Source of the DNA: Pseudomonadota bacterium
GTDB lineage: Bacteria; Desulfobacterota; Syntrophobacteria; Syntrophobacterales; Syntrophobacteraceae
Assembly: GCA_023442755.1 (NCBI GenBank)
Contig: JAEZXS010000250.1
Span: 1-21,740, forward strand
Reading direction: 5' to 3'
Length of the DNA stretch: 21,740 bases
The notes beneath the pieces were generated by a model. It was not told the origin of the DNA, made no database searches, and saw only the letters and a program-made list of their open reading frames with translations. Position numbers and translations under genes: made by a program. Position 1 is the first letter of the stretch, and the number at the start of each line of letters is the position of its first letter. Shown here piece after piece: positions 15,455 through 21,620 of the stretch.

Positions 15455-15718
15455 CTATGACTCCTCTTTCCCGCCTTCCGCCTGCCTTTTTATTTCCTGA
15501 AACCGCTGCGTATCGCTGAAGCGACATGCTTTTGCCTTTTTCAGGTCGTCTTCCGTCAGGTGGATCCTCCCGCATGCCGGGCATCTCAGTTCTTTGCCCT
15601 CGAGGCTCAGCCTTGCCGCCACCTGGTCAACGGTCATATGCGGGATCTCTCCGCAGACCGTGTCCGCTCGTTCGGCCCGAATGGCCTTCCGGTTTTTCCC
15701 GGTTTGTCTCTTAGCCAT
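15455..15718 (-). CDS. Small zinc-ribbon-like protein, first gene after the sigma-54 promoter
   Basis: Predicted 87-aa basic protein of unknown function. ATG 15718 has AAAGGAG 6 nt upstream; the frame is open to 15871 but that part overlaps the sigma-54 promoter and looks random. Cysteines at C22, C46, C49 and C65, with C46-PA-C49 followed by GRIHLTEDD, suggest a single Cys-x2-Cys metal knuckle. The N-terminus is Lys/Arg-rich. It is the first gene downstream of the promoter at 15861-15874, giving a leader of about 130 nt, so it is expected to be co-expressed with the Hdr genes. A role as small regulator or Fe-S or zinc accessory is speculative. Confidence 0.7.
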   Translation of the reverse strand: MAKRQTGKNRKAIRAERADTVCGEIPHMTVDQVAARLSLEGKELRCPACGRIHLTEDDLKKAKACRFSDTQRFQEIKRQAEGGKEES

Positions 15719-15860
15719 ATCTGCTCCTTTACAACATTGGCAAACAATCCCGATCGACATCAGATATGCCGCCGTCTGTAGATGCTGCGATTTGAGCGGT
15801 GGAATGGCTGCACGAAACTGAACAATGTCAATAAGCAGCTTCTTCTGGCTGCAATATCGA

Positions 15861-15874
15861 GCAAGATGCATGCC
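15861..15874 (-). promoter_or_regulatory. Sigma-54 promoter of the hdr operon
   Basis: Minus strand reads CGGCATGCATCTTGCT, which matches the sigma-54 consensus TGGCAYR-N4-TTGCW at all but the first base, with exact GG-N10-GC spacing. Transcription should begin near 15850, about 130 nt before the ATG at 15718. It is in the 354-bp gene-free stretch 15719-16072, which otherwise holds only the repeat pair at 15949-15988 and AT-rich sequence. A sigma-54-dependent activator is encoded at the far end of the same gene set. Confidence 0.75.
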
Positions 15875-15948
15875 GATATTCAGTAGATTAGGGATGTGCA
15901 GGCGGTATGCGGGATTTGATTGGTTATAAGCGAAGCATTTAGCTGCAG

Positions 15949-15988
15949 GTGTTGCTTATTTTTGAACAGTGTTGCTTAAATTTGAACA
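15949..15988 (-). repeat. Tandem 20-bp direct repeat, candidate activator binding sites
   Basis: Two abutting 20-bp copies on the plus strand, GTGTTGCTTATTTTTGAACA (15949-15968) and GTGTTGCTTAAATTTGAACA (15969-15988), differ at two positions. Each contains a partial dyad TGTT-N11-AACA. The copies are 20 bp apart (about two helical turns) and lie roughly 75-115 bp upstream of the -24 box, which is the usual distance for enhancer sites of NtrC-family activators. Binding by the regulator at 1612-2985 is inferred. Confidence 0.6.
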
Positions 15989-16072
15989 TAGGTTCGATGT
16001 GCATACTTGGGTGCTGTTCCTAAATAATAAGAACATGATTCATCATTATATGGACTTATACGTATCTGATAG

Positions 16073-16477
16073 TCAATTTAGGATTTTTTTGACATATTCC
16101 AGAAGCTTTTTGGATTCAGGCGGTCTTTGCAAATGTGCTTTCGGGGCTGGTAGAGTAAAATTACAATAATCACTCATTATCTTCCAATAGTGAGATTGGG
16201 TTCTGTGCGAAACAGTGGAAAGAATGAGAATCGGAATATCTCGCAAAATGGGGTCTCTTTTAAATGAAATATACAGACTTTCCCCGCTCTGCGCCGATAT
16301 CATGATATCCATTATGATCAGTTCGGGCTTTCCGGCACGTGCCGATTCCAGTGCTGTTTGGCTGGTGGTGGCGAAAACCGCGTCGAAACCACTTCCTTCG
16401 AGAACAGTTTTGATGAATATACCCATATCCCATTCTTCATCAACAACCAGGATCCTGCGGCGCACGTATTTCTCCAT
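16073..16477 (-). CDS. Single-domain response regulator (receiver only)
   Basis: Protein of 134 aa comprising one CheY-like receiver: RRILVVDEEWD with D13/E14, phosphoacceptor D57 in LIIMDIMIS, S87/T88 in LILSTVSH. The usual Lys before Pro near the C-terminus seems replaced by Arg118 (LQRPPESKKLLEYV), and an unusual YCNFTLPAPKAH stretch precedes it, so signalling chemistry may be altered. No output domain is present; it could relay phosphate or compete with the receiver inside HdrA. The ATG at 16477 was chosen because similarity starts there and a sigma-54 promoter lies upstream at 16644-16657; the frame is open to 16894 but that part shows no domain. The ribosome site is weak. Confidence 0.85.
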   Translation of the reverse strand: MEKYVRRRILVVDEEWDMGIFIKTVLEGSGFDAVFATTSQTALESARAGKPELIIMDIMISAQSGESLYISFKRDPILRDIPILILSTVSHRTQSHYWKIMSDYCNFTLPAPKAHLQRPPESKKLLEYVKKILN

Positions 16478-16643
16478 CTTGTTTAAAGTCTTCGATCGGC
16501 AAGAGGCTTTTGCGGCCGCTCTTGAAAAAACCGGTGCGGAATGAGTGCACTGAATCGGGACCGGGAGCAAGCGAGAACGAGGTGAGAGAATCGCGGGAAG
16601 ATTGAATTCGTTATCCAGGTGATTGCCGTACTTGAAGCTATTG

Positions 16644-16657
16644 GCAAATAACGTGCC
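16644..16657 (-). promoter_or_regulatory. Sigma-54 promoter upstream of the single-domain receiver
   Basis: Minus strand reads CGGCACGTTATTTGCC: GGCACG-N4-TTGC with exact GG-N10-GC spacing, a near-perfect sigma-54 site. The start would be near 16632, leaving about 155 nt of leader before the ATG at 16477. It suggests that this receiver is controlled by the same class of activator as the hdr operon. Confidence 0.7.
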
Positions 16658-16970
16658 GAAACTCATCCTTGAGCATAAACGAGATTCGGTATTGGGGACA
16701 AGCCGGCACAGGCGTTTCAGGTCCGGAGAATTCATCGTGTAGCGGCAGTCGACCGCATGCCATGATGGGGGGGGACCAATGGTTTCCTTAACGTTGAAAA
16801 AAGTTACAGATTGTTCCCTTAATGACTGTCGTCTTCTATGCTTTTGGCGCTGCCCGCGTCCGAAAAGCAAAATGGCATACAAATTGATATACAATAAGAA
16901 TCGGGTGCTCCATGCTTAGTGCTTCTTTCCGCAGGGGAAAAGCGAACCGGTCATGAAGCGTTTCCCCAGG

Positions 16971-17011
16971 CCGCCCCTTTCCGGAAATCCCGCCTTTCGC
17001 GAAAGGGGCGG
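16971..17011. terminator. Hairpin with competing inner palindrome, downstream of radical SAM gene
   Basis: Outer stem of 11 bp, CCGCCCCTTTC (16971-16981) with GAAAGGGGCGG (17001-17011), loop 19 nt. The loop and right arm also contain the self-complementary CCTTTCGCGAAAGG, so two folds compete. On the plus strand TTTT follows directly. On the minus strand, where the radical SAM gene ends 37 bp away, there is no U-tract. It probably ends or protects that transcript. Confidence 0.5.
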
Positions 17012-17048
17012 TTTTCACCCCGCCGTTGAACACAACTTGGTAATGCGA

Positions 17049-18071
17049 TTATCGTTCGGAATGCAAAGCGGTGGATCGAGCCTCCGAGTAAAACCGCGAT
17101 GGCCCGGCCAGCACTTTCCATTCCCCCTCATTCAGGATTCGAATGCAGTCGCTCACGGTCATGCCGCGCTGCTTCTCGGTCGACCCGGCGGTGTCCCGCG
17201 GGTTCGATCCCGCCTCGGCCCAAATGAGATTGGCGCCCGCGACGGTCCCCATGACGTTGGGTTCATGCGTGCAGTTGCCCGGAACGTCGTACCCGAGGGC
17301 CAGCCGGACTACTCCAAGAAGGTGGGCCATCCGGGCCTCGCTGACTATCCCATGCTGCGCCAGCCTGGTGCCATGAATGGGTATGCGCCGCGCCGCCCCG
17401 CTGTATGCCGGTTTTGCTGCGCGCGTGATCAGGGTTTTCTCAACGAGTTCGACGATGGCGTGTTCATTTCCAACCGGTTCCACACAGGTGCCAAGCACAA
17501 GCCCGGCCTCCCGGGCATTTTTGAAAGTCTCGAGCCTGCGTTCGGCCGGAATTTTCGTGACAGTGCCCTCCCCCAGTCGCAATGCGTGGTAGATTCCCGC
17601 AAAGCCGCAGTCCTTCAGCCTGCGTGCCTGCTGCACATCGAAATCCCCCAAATTGGCAACCATGACGGTTTCTGGCCGAAGGACTTTTCGAATCTCCTGA
17701 GAGATTTCAAGGAATTTTTCAAAGGAATAGTCCGCCGTGCACATAATATAAATGGCGTTGGCGCCGTCTTTTTCGAACTGTAGTGCCAGCTCCGCGGCCC
17801 TTTCCGCCGAGATTTCGAAGGACCGGTCAAAGACTCCGTTCACTGCTGCGAAAGAGCAGAACTGGCAGTTATTGGGACAAGGAGCGATATTCAGTCCCAC
17901 TTGGGCATGGACTTCCGCCAGGCCGCTGCTGGCCTTCACACTCTTTTCCCTTGCGGCGGCAACGATCCTCGCGGATTCCCGCGTAAACAGAGGTACTCCG
18001 AAAAGGACAGCGATTTCCTCCTCGTTCAATACTGCGCCCTGAAGCGCTTTGTCGATGATTTCTCCGACCAT
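17049..18071 (-). CDS. BioB-like radical SAM protein
   Basis: Radical S-adenosylmethionine enzyme of 340 aa. The cluster motif C65-x3-C69-x2-C72 (CPNNCQFCSFA) follows the sequence VGLNIAP, as in the BioB/HydE/PylB branch. Later landmarks are GANAIYIMCTADYSFEKF, VMVANLGDFD, GFAGIYHALRLGEG and GLVLGTCVEPVG, consistent with a TIM barrel; the C-terminal 90 residues include YDVPGNCTHEPNVMG. The substrate is not identifiable. It lacks the length of MqnC-like enzymes and I do not see signs of true biotin synthase context (no other bio genes). ATG 18071 has GGAG 7 nt upstream. It appears monocistronic, with a hairpin after the stop and tRNA-like sequence upstream on the other strand. Confidence 0.88.
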   Translation of the reverse strand: MVGEIIDKALQGAVLNEEEIAVLFGVPLFTRESARIVAAAREKSVKASSGLAEVHAQVGLNIAPCPNNCQFCSFAAVNGVFDRSFEISAERAAELALQFEKDGANAIYIMCTADYSFEKFLEISQEIRKVLRPETVMVANLGDFDVQQARRLKDCGFAGIYHALRLGEGTVTKIPAERRLETFKNAREAGLVLGTCVEPVGNEHAIVELVEKTLITRAAKPAYSGAARRIPIHGTRLAQHGIVSEARMAHLLGVVRLALGYDVPGNCTHEPNVMGTVAGANLIWAEAGSNPRDTAGSTEKQRGMTVSDCIRILNEGEWKVLAGPSRFYSEARSTALHSER

Positions 18072-18162
18072 TTCTTTTCTCCGAATTGTTCATCCAGGTA
18101 GAATCCGAATGCACGCCAGTGCAACAACTGGTCCGGATTCGTGGTCCGGAGGCACACTATCA

Positions 18163-18270
18163 GCCGAGGGAGCGGAACTATTTCCCCGCTCTTTTGAAGC
18201 AGAGAGCAACGGACTTCTAATCCGAAGGTCCGGGAGACCCGTGCCGGTTCGAGTCCGGCCTTCGGCACCA
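18163..18270 (+). tRNA. Atypical long tRNA-like gene, anticodon loop CTTCTAA (TCT)
   Basis: A 108-nt sequence with tRNA ends: acceptor GCCGAGG (18163-18169) pairs with CTTCGGC (18260-18266), then A and an encoded CCA. The T arm is GCCGG-TTCGAGT-CCGGC. A 4-bp anticodon stem encloses CTTCTAA (anticodon TCT at 18216-18218, Arg), and a variable arm GGTC/GACC is present, as in class II tRNAs. The ends resemble tRNA-Leu, while the middle resembles tRNA-Arg(UCU). About 19 nt are extra between a D-like stem (GAGCGG/CCGCTC, 18170-18191) and the anticodon arm; an alternative D stem GCTC/GAGC (18188-18207) competes. It could be a chimeric pseudogene or a functional non-canonical tRNA. Confidence 0.5.
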
Positions 18271-18486
18271 GCAGGTTGCTGAAATAATCATCTATATACG
18301 TGCATCTTTGCCAGGTTTGATGTAGAATCAACCGCTTGAATTTACAAACAAACTCGACAAGGAAGAGGATGAGGAAACCCAATCACCAGCAACCAAAACT
18401 CTTTTTTCCTTCTGTCCGGAGAGCTTGATTCCTGTAGACCATCCTTTGTGGGCCATCAAATCAACTGGCTAAGAAAGAGAATAAAG

Positions 18487-18885
18487 ATGAATTCAAAATC
18501 CAAGTTTCTCGTATATTTAATAGCACTGTTTTGGTTCATATCTGGAGCACAGCAAGCATTCTGCCAAGCTTCCCAGGAACAACCTGTAGCTGTATCTCTC
18601 ATTCAACTGATAGCCAATCCAGATGTATACCATGGTAAACGTGTCCGTCTTATCGGCTTTTGCCATTTTGAATTCGAGGGAAATGCTCTGTATCTTCATA
18701 AGGAGGATTTTGACAATCATATCCTCCAAAATGCGGTTTGGCTTGATGCTGACATGAATAAATTTGGGAAAACAAACAATATGTATGTTGTAGTGGAGGC
18801 TGTTTTTGATGGAAATGCTAAAGGTCATAAGGGTTTATTTTCTGGTATGCTAAGGGATGTGAGAAGGCTGCAACCCTGGAAATAA
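18487..18885 (+). CDS. Small exported protein of unknown function, AT-rich
   Basis: Protein of 132 aa and the only convincing plus-strand protein gene in the window. ATG 18487 opens a signal peptide: basic MNSKSKF, hydrophobic LVYLIALFWFISGA, and a likely cleavage after CQA near residue 28. The mature part has LIQLIANPDVYHGKRVRLIGF, FEGNALYLHKEDF and QNAVWLD, a pattern I recognise from small conserved hypothetical periplasmic proteins, possibly OB-fold-like; no function is known to me. Its base composition is much richer in A+T than the flanking genes, and it lies between tRNA-like sequences, which points to acquisition by transfer. An AAAGAG precedes the start; no clear promoter or terminator was seen. 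Confidence 0.8.
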   Translation: MNSKSKFLVYLIALFWFISGAQQAFCQASQEQPVAVSLIQLIANPDVYHGKRVRLIGFCHFEFEGNALYLHKEDFDNHILQNAVWLDADMNKFGKTNNMYVVVEAVFDGNAKGHKGLFSGMLRDVRRLQPWK

Positions 18886-18995
18886 ATAGCTCCATTAATT
18901 GCATCCCTCATATGAAAATAGGTCCAATCCTCCACGCCTGACGCTGGGTGTCCCTCTGTTGTCACTCAGTTTACAAGCCCTTACCAGATATAAAA

Positions 18996-19020
18996 GGCGA
19001 AGGGTTCGACTCCCTTCGCC
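18996..19020 (+). pseudogene. tRNA or tmRNA 3'-end fragment (T arm)
   Basis: Perfect 9-bp hairpin, GGCGAAGGG/CCCTTCGCC, around the T-loop-like TTCGACT. The following CAGC TTCA resembles the 3' end of a tRNA or tmRNA but no CCA and no 5' half are found. Confidence 0.4.
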
Positions 19021-19050
19021 AGCTTCAATGAACTCAGCAGTTTACTCCAG

Positions 19051-19084
19051 GAGGGCGGAGGTTCGAATCCTCTCGTCCCGGCCG
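19051..19084 (+). pseudogene. tRNA-Pro-like 3'-end fragment
   Basis: T arm GGAGG-TTCGAAT-CCTCT followed by CGTCCCG and GCCG, which resembles a bacterial tRNA-Pro 3' end (CGTCCCGACCA). No matching CGGGACG 5' acceptor or anticodon arm precedes it. Confidence 0.45.
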
Positions 19085-19100
19085 AATAAAGCATAGGCCC

Positions 19101-19131
19101 CAGAGCAGCTGATTCGTAATCAGCAGGTCGG
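19101..19131 (+). pseudogene. tRNA-Thr(CGT)-like anticodon-arm fragment
   Basis: GAGCA followed by a perfect 5-bp anticodon stem, GCTGA/TCAGC, around TTCGTAA (anticodon CGT at 19115-19117), then AGGTCGG. This matches the middle of a tRNA-Thr. Acceptor and T arm are missing. Confidence 0.5.
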
Positions 19132-19390
19132 ACCTACGGATTAGTTGCTCTCTTTCTGTTTTTTCGCATTACCCTGAACCGGGGAAATGCGAGCGCATTC
19201 CGGATATCTGCTGCGGGCGGGTTCTCTTCTGCTGAAGCCGGCTGAAGGGGAGGAGCATTCCAGGCCGGCTGTCGGATTGGATTTTTCGAAGAGCATGCCG
19301 GCGGCAGGCAAAGGCAAGACAGCCGGGCATCCTGTGGCCTGCCCTCCGACGCAGTCATGCCTTTTGACTCTAACTCTTTCGACCCTGCGA

Positions 19391-19411
19391 AGCGGCTCCT
19401 GACGAGCCGCT
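19391..19411 (-). terminator. Hairpin downstream of the NifU-like gene
   Basis: Perfect 8-bp stem AGCGGCTC/GAGCCGCT with a 5-nt loop, 4 bp after the stop codon of the 19416-19850 gene. Only a short TT follows on the minus strand, so termination efficiency is uncertain. Confidence 0.5.
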
Positions 19412-19415
19412 CAAA

Positions 19416-19850
19416 TCAGTGCCCGGCCCTGTGCTCATATTCGGCCAAAGCCTTCTGCAGCGCCTTGACGGCAAGCTGAATGCAATGGTGCTTTTGTGCC
19501 GGAATATTCTCCAGTACACGGAAAACATCGCCGTCGTTCAGCCGAGAGGCTTCATCGACGGTTTTTCCCTTTACCAGATCGGCGGCAGCCATGGCGGCAG
19601 CTATGGCTCCCGGACATCCCAGCACCTGGTATTTGACGTCCCGAACGATTCCGTCATCGACCTTGATGCACACGCTCATGGTATCCCCGCACGAACCGGT
19701 CATTTCACTCACGTGGTCCGCATCCGGGATCGTTCCCATGTTCGGTTTCTCGATAAAGAGCCGAATGGCCCGCTCGGAGTAACCCGAACTTTCCAGCATC
19801 TTTTCGACTTGCGCAACACTGGCCAGGTTTTCAATCGGTTTTTCACTCAT
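19416..19850 (-). CDS. NifU/IscU-like Fe-S cluster scaffold protein
   Basis: Protein of 144 aa of the IscU/NifU N-terminal family, which assembles Fe-S clusters for transfer to apoproteins. The three scaffold cysteines are in place: C54 in GSCGDTM (with D56), C79 in LGCPGAIAAA, C123 in KHHC. VKGKTVDEA is also typical. A variant feature is an N-terminal stretch (SSGYSERAIRLFIEKPNMG) and no C-terminal Nfu domain. ATG 19850 has GGGTGG upstream. The large Fe-S demand of the neighbouring Hdr complex makes a scaffold here sensible, but the two are not in one transcript. Confidence 0.88.
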   Translation of the reverse strand: MSEKPIENLASVAQVEKMLESSGYSERAIRLFIEKPNMGTIPDADHVSEMTGSCGDTMSVCIKVDDGIVRDVKYQVLGCPGAIAAAMAAADLVKGKTVDEASRLNDGDVFRVLENIPAQKHHCIQLAVKALQKALAEYEHRAGH

Positions 19851-19997
19851 GACATTCCACCCTTCAGCAACCGTTCCAACACGAACTCGACGCGGTGCAT
19901 TCGAACCGAAACCCCGTTTTCAGGAATAGCTATAAGGAATGTGCAAAGGAACGCGCTCGATTCTACAGCCAAACCGATGATTTGTGAACCGCCAACT

Positions 19998-20246
19998 TCA
20001 GGCTTTCCCGCAGCAACTGCCCGGAACGCAGCCCCGGGAGGAAGGAGCGGAACCACAACATCGCGTGTCCCCGGCTCCCGGGAGCCTGCCGTCCCGGTTG
20101 GCGCCCGAAAGGCTGGAAGAGGCGGACAACAGTTTTGTCAGGTCGGGACTCCCGCATTTTTGGCAGGATGTCCCCTCCCCTGTTCCGAACACCAGATGCT
20201 CGAAAACATTTCCGCAGGACTTACAAAGAAATTCGTATATAGGCAT
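19998..20246 (-). CDS. FmdB-family zinc-ribbon protein
   Basis: Protein of 82 aa opening with the FmdB signature MPIYEFLCKSCG. Two Cys pairs (C8/C11 and C28/C31) form the zinc ribbon. The C-terminal half is Gly/Ser-rich with five more cysteines, CC at 63-64, C73 and CC at 78-79, ending GSCCGKA; such Cys-rich tails are seen in some family members. The family was proposed to regulate formamidase or other metabolic genes, and its true role is unclear. ATG 20246 lies about 9 nt after GGAG, 24 bp after the degenerate receiver gene, and is probably co-transcribed with it. Confidence 0.85.
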   Translation of the reverse strand: MPIYEFLCKSCGNVFEHLVFGTGEGTSCQKCGSPDLTKLLSASSSLSGANRDGRLPGAGDTRCCGSAPSSRGCVPGSCCGKA

Positions 20247-20270
20247 ACCGATTTACTCCTCTCCCCATTA

Positions 20271-20642
20271 TTATCTGACAAGAACAGCCCGTAACTTCCG
20301 AAGCAAAACCGCTGCATCCCCCGGTCCGGGCCGAGGCGGCAGGGCACAGAGAATGCCGAGCCCTTCGCTTTTCTCGTGAAAGTCGTTCTCGGAGAGCGAA
20401 CTGACCACCGCCGTATTCACCATGGCATTGACTGAGATCGTCTTTCTGACCAATTCGAGGGAATCCGGTTCCGATGCCCCGGAATCGAAGATGACCAGGT
20501 GGGGGCATTTATCCCGAACGAGTCCCAGGACTTCGGCTTCCGTCGTTGCCCGATCGAGCCGGACTTCCGGGTCTGCCGACAGGCTTTCAACAAACAAACG
20601 CATACGATCGGGCATGTCGCTGAACAGAACGATATGCAGCAT
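20271..20642 (-). CDS. Degenerate receiver-like protein
   Basis: Protein of 123 aa with a receiver-like fold: LHIVLFSDMPDRM at the N-terminus, a possible phosphoacceptor D53 in LVIFDSG, and VVSSLSE in place of the Thr/Ser strand. The first acidic residue of the usual Asp pair is Ser8, and the Lys-Pro region is replaced by LPPRPG, so normal phosphorylation is doubtful. The block VNAMVNTAVVSSLSENDFHE looks like a conserved signature of a sulfate-reducer family I have seen near sulfur-metabolism genes; that memory is unverified. GTG-ATG tandem start; the ATG at 20642, 5 nt after GGAG, is preferred. It lies downstream of dsrC, separated by a hairpin. Confidence 0.7.
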   Translation of the reverse strand: MLHIVLFSDMPDRMRLFVESLSADPEVRLDRATTEAEVLGLVRDKCPHLVIFDSGASEPDSLELVRKTISVNAMVNTAVVSSLSENDFHEKSEGLGILCALPPRPGPGDAAVLLRKLRAVLVR

Positions 20643-20742
20643 CACTTCTCCATTTACCTGTTTTCCATCGGTAACGCAAAAACGCCCGCCATGACCTCAC
20701 AAGAGTTGTACCATCTTCCGTTCAGCCATGGGGGCGCAGGAA

Positions 20743-20769
20743 GGTGACCCGGGAAATCTCCGGGTCACC
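20743..20769 (-). terminator. Strong hairpin after dsrC
   Basis: Perfect 10-bp stem GGTGACCCGG/CCGGGTCACC with a 7-nt loop, 10 bp beyond the dsrC stop codon. No U-rich tail follows on the minus strand, so it may act as a partial terminator or as an mRNA-stabilising end for an abundant dsrC message. Confidence 0.55.
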
Positions 20770-20779
20770 CTGCAGCCTT

Positions 20780-21097
20780 TTAAACGCAACCTGTCGGTTT
20801 GGGCAAACCGGCTATTTTGCATGCTCCTTTGCCCGGTCCCGATGGGAACAGATCGTAGATATACTTGAGCTTAAATCCGGTGACTTTGGTGAGAATTCGT
20901 ACCATCGGGGCAATTCCGTGCTTTCTGTAGTAGTCCTGAAGCACGTTGATCACCTTCCAGTGCTCTTCGTTCAGCTCGGAGATCCCTTCGGAGCTTTTCA
21001 CATACTCGACCCATTCCGGGCTCCACGAATCGAAGCTGGCGATAAATCCATCTTCATCGACTTCAAAGCTCTTGCCCTTGAATTCAACCTGGCCCAT
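20780..21097 (-). CDS. dsrC: Canonical DsrC sulfur carrier
   Basis: DsrC of 105 aa, the protein co-substrate of dissimilatory sulfite reductase. It receives sulfite-derived sulfur as a trisulfide that is then reduced by the membrane complex DsrMKJOP. Both functional cysteines of the flexible arm are present: C93 (CysB, in GKGACKIAG) and the penultimate C104 (CysA, in PKPTGCV). HWKVINVLQDYYRKHG and APMVRILTKVTG are also family-typical. ATG 21097 lies 5 nt after GGAG. It stands 63 bp from the NifX-like gene and ends before a strong hairpin, fitting the usual separate, high expression of dsrC. It is strong evidence for sulfur-based respiration in this organism. Confidence 0.97.
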   Translation of the reverse strand: MGQVEFKGKSFEVDEDGFIASFDSWSPEWVEYVKSSEGISELNEEHWKVINVLQDYYRKHGIAPMVRILTKVTGFKLKYIYDLFPSGPGKGACKIAGLPKPTGCV

Positions 21098-21160
21098 GAA
21101 CTCTCCCTCTCTGTTTGGATTGATCCGTCAAGCCACCTGCTCTGCAGACCACCGGCTATA

Positions 21161-21550
21161 CTACAAACCGGCATGCCCGCTCCCTCCACATGTAAAATCG
21201 GCGGTAAATTGCTGCAGACTACCCTTCAGGAAGGCATAAACAGCTTCACCTACCGTCTGCAGCCCCCCGCCGTACATGACTTTAATTCCCATCTGGTTGA
21301 AGCCCATAAGCGGCCTCATCCCCATTCCACCCGCAATGAGGACCTCGACCCCGTTTTGAGCCAGGTGATTGACCGGGGCCATGCACCCGCCCTGCTGGTG
21401 AGGGACGTTTGGCAGCAGCATGACGTCCTGGACCTGTCCGTCCACCACTTTGACTATAGTGTAGAGATCGCAGTGTCCGAAATGAGCGCCGAGAGGGGAG
21501 TCCAGTCCTCCCGGCTGCGACGATGGAACGGCTACGGTAATGCTTTTCAT
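21161..21550 (-). CDS. NifX/NifB C-terminal-like Fe-Mo cofactor-binding protein
   Basis: Protein of 129 aa of the dinitrogenase iron-molybdenum cofactor family. Landmarks: MKSITVAVPS start, DSPLGAHFGHCDLYTIV (17-33), a GGCMAPVNHLAQNGVEVLIAGG-like stretch from 54, and GGMGMRPL at 74-81; the tail ends CGGSGHAGL. Family members bind FeMo-co, NifB-co or other metal clusters. Outside nitrogen fixers they are common in anaerobes next to MinD-type ATPases and their role is unclear. ATG 21550 follows TAGGAG; the longer open frame has no similarity. The next gene upstream ends at 21621, so an operon is likely. Confidence 0.9.
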   Translation of the reverse strand: MKSITVAVPSSQPGGLDSPLGAHFGHCDLYTIVKVVDGQVQDVMLLPNVPHQQGGCMAPVNHLAQNGVEVLIAGGMGMRPLMGFNQMGIKVMYGGGLQTVGEAVYAFLKGSLQQFTADFTCGGSGHAGL

Positions 21551-21620
21551 TTTTTCTCCTAATATATACGAGCAATATGATGGCAGGCGTTTCGTACGCC
21601 GGCCGACCTGAAAACGATTT

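Larger units (their letters stand above)
16478..17048. other. Gene-free stretch between receiver gene and radical SAM gene
   Basis: No convincing gene on either strand. It holds a sigma-54 promoter (16644-16657, minus) and the hairpin at 16971-17011. A minus-strand open frame through part of it is an upstream extension of the receiver gene without recognisable domains. Confidence 0.6.
18886..19415. other. Gene-free stretch with tRNA debris
   Basis: No convincing protein gene in 530 bp. It contains three plus-strand tRNA fragments (18996-19020, 19051-19084, 19101-19131), listed separately, then about 240 bp with no assignable feature, ending in the hairpin after the NifU-like gene. Confidence 0.6.

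Noticed and set aside
15949..15988. CRISPR-like repeat pair
   Set aside because: Two abutting 20-bp copies with no spacers and no cas genes; better explained as tandem regulatory sites.
16478..16894. N-terminal extension of the single-domain receiver frame
   Set aside because: The extension shows no domain, and a near-perfect sigma-54 promoter lies inside it; receiver similarity begins at the ATG at 16477.
18121..18134. GG-N10-GC element upstream of the radical SAM gene (minus strand, TTGC half good)
   Set aside because: The -24 half (GGACC) departs from consensus; too weak to claim as a sigma-54 promoter.
18151..18164. GGCAC...GC element on the plus strand before the tRNA-like gene
   Set aside because: The -12 half is AGC, not TTGC, and it runs into the tRNA acceptor stem; probably chance.
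18026..18382. 118-codon minus-strand open frame containing PKAGLEPARV-like sequence
   Set aside because: This type of peptide is a known by-product of translating tRNA genes in antisense; it overlaps the tRNA-like gene and the start of the radical SAM gene.
19101..19131. Complete tRNA-Thr gene
   Set aside because: Only the anticodon arm and part of the D side are present; no acceptor or T arm pairs with it, so it is called a fragment.
19134..19402. Short open frames on both strands upstream of the NifU-like gene end
   Set aside because: No ribosome sites, no domains and biased composition; treated as non-coding.
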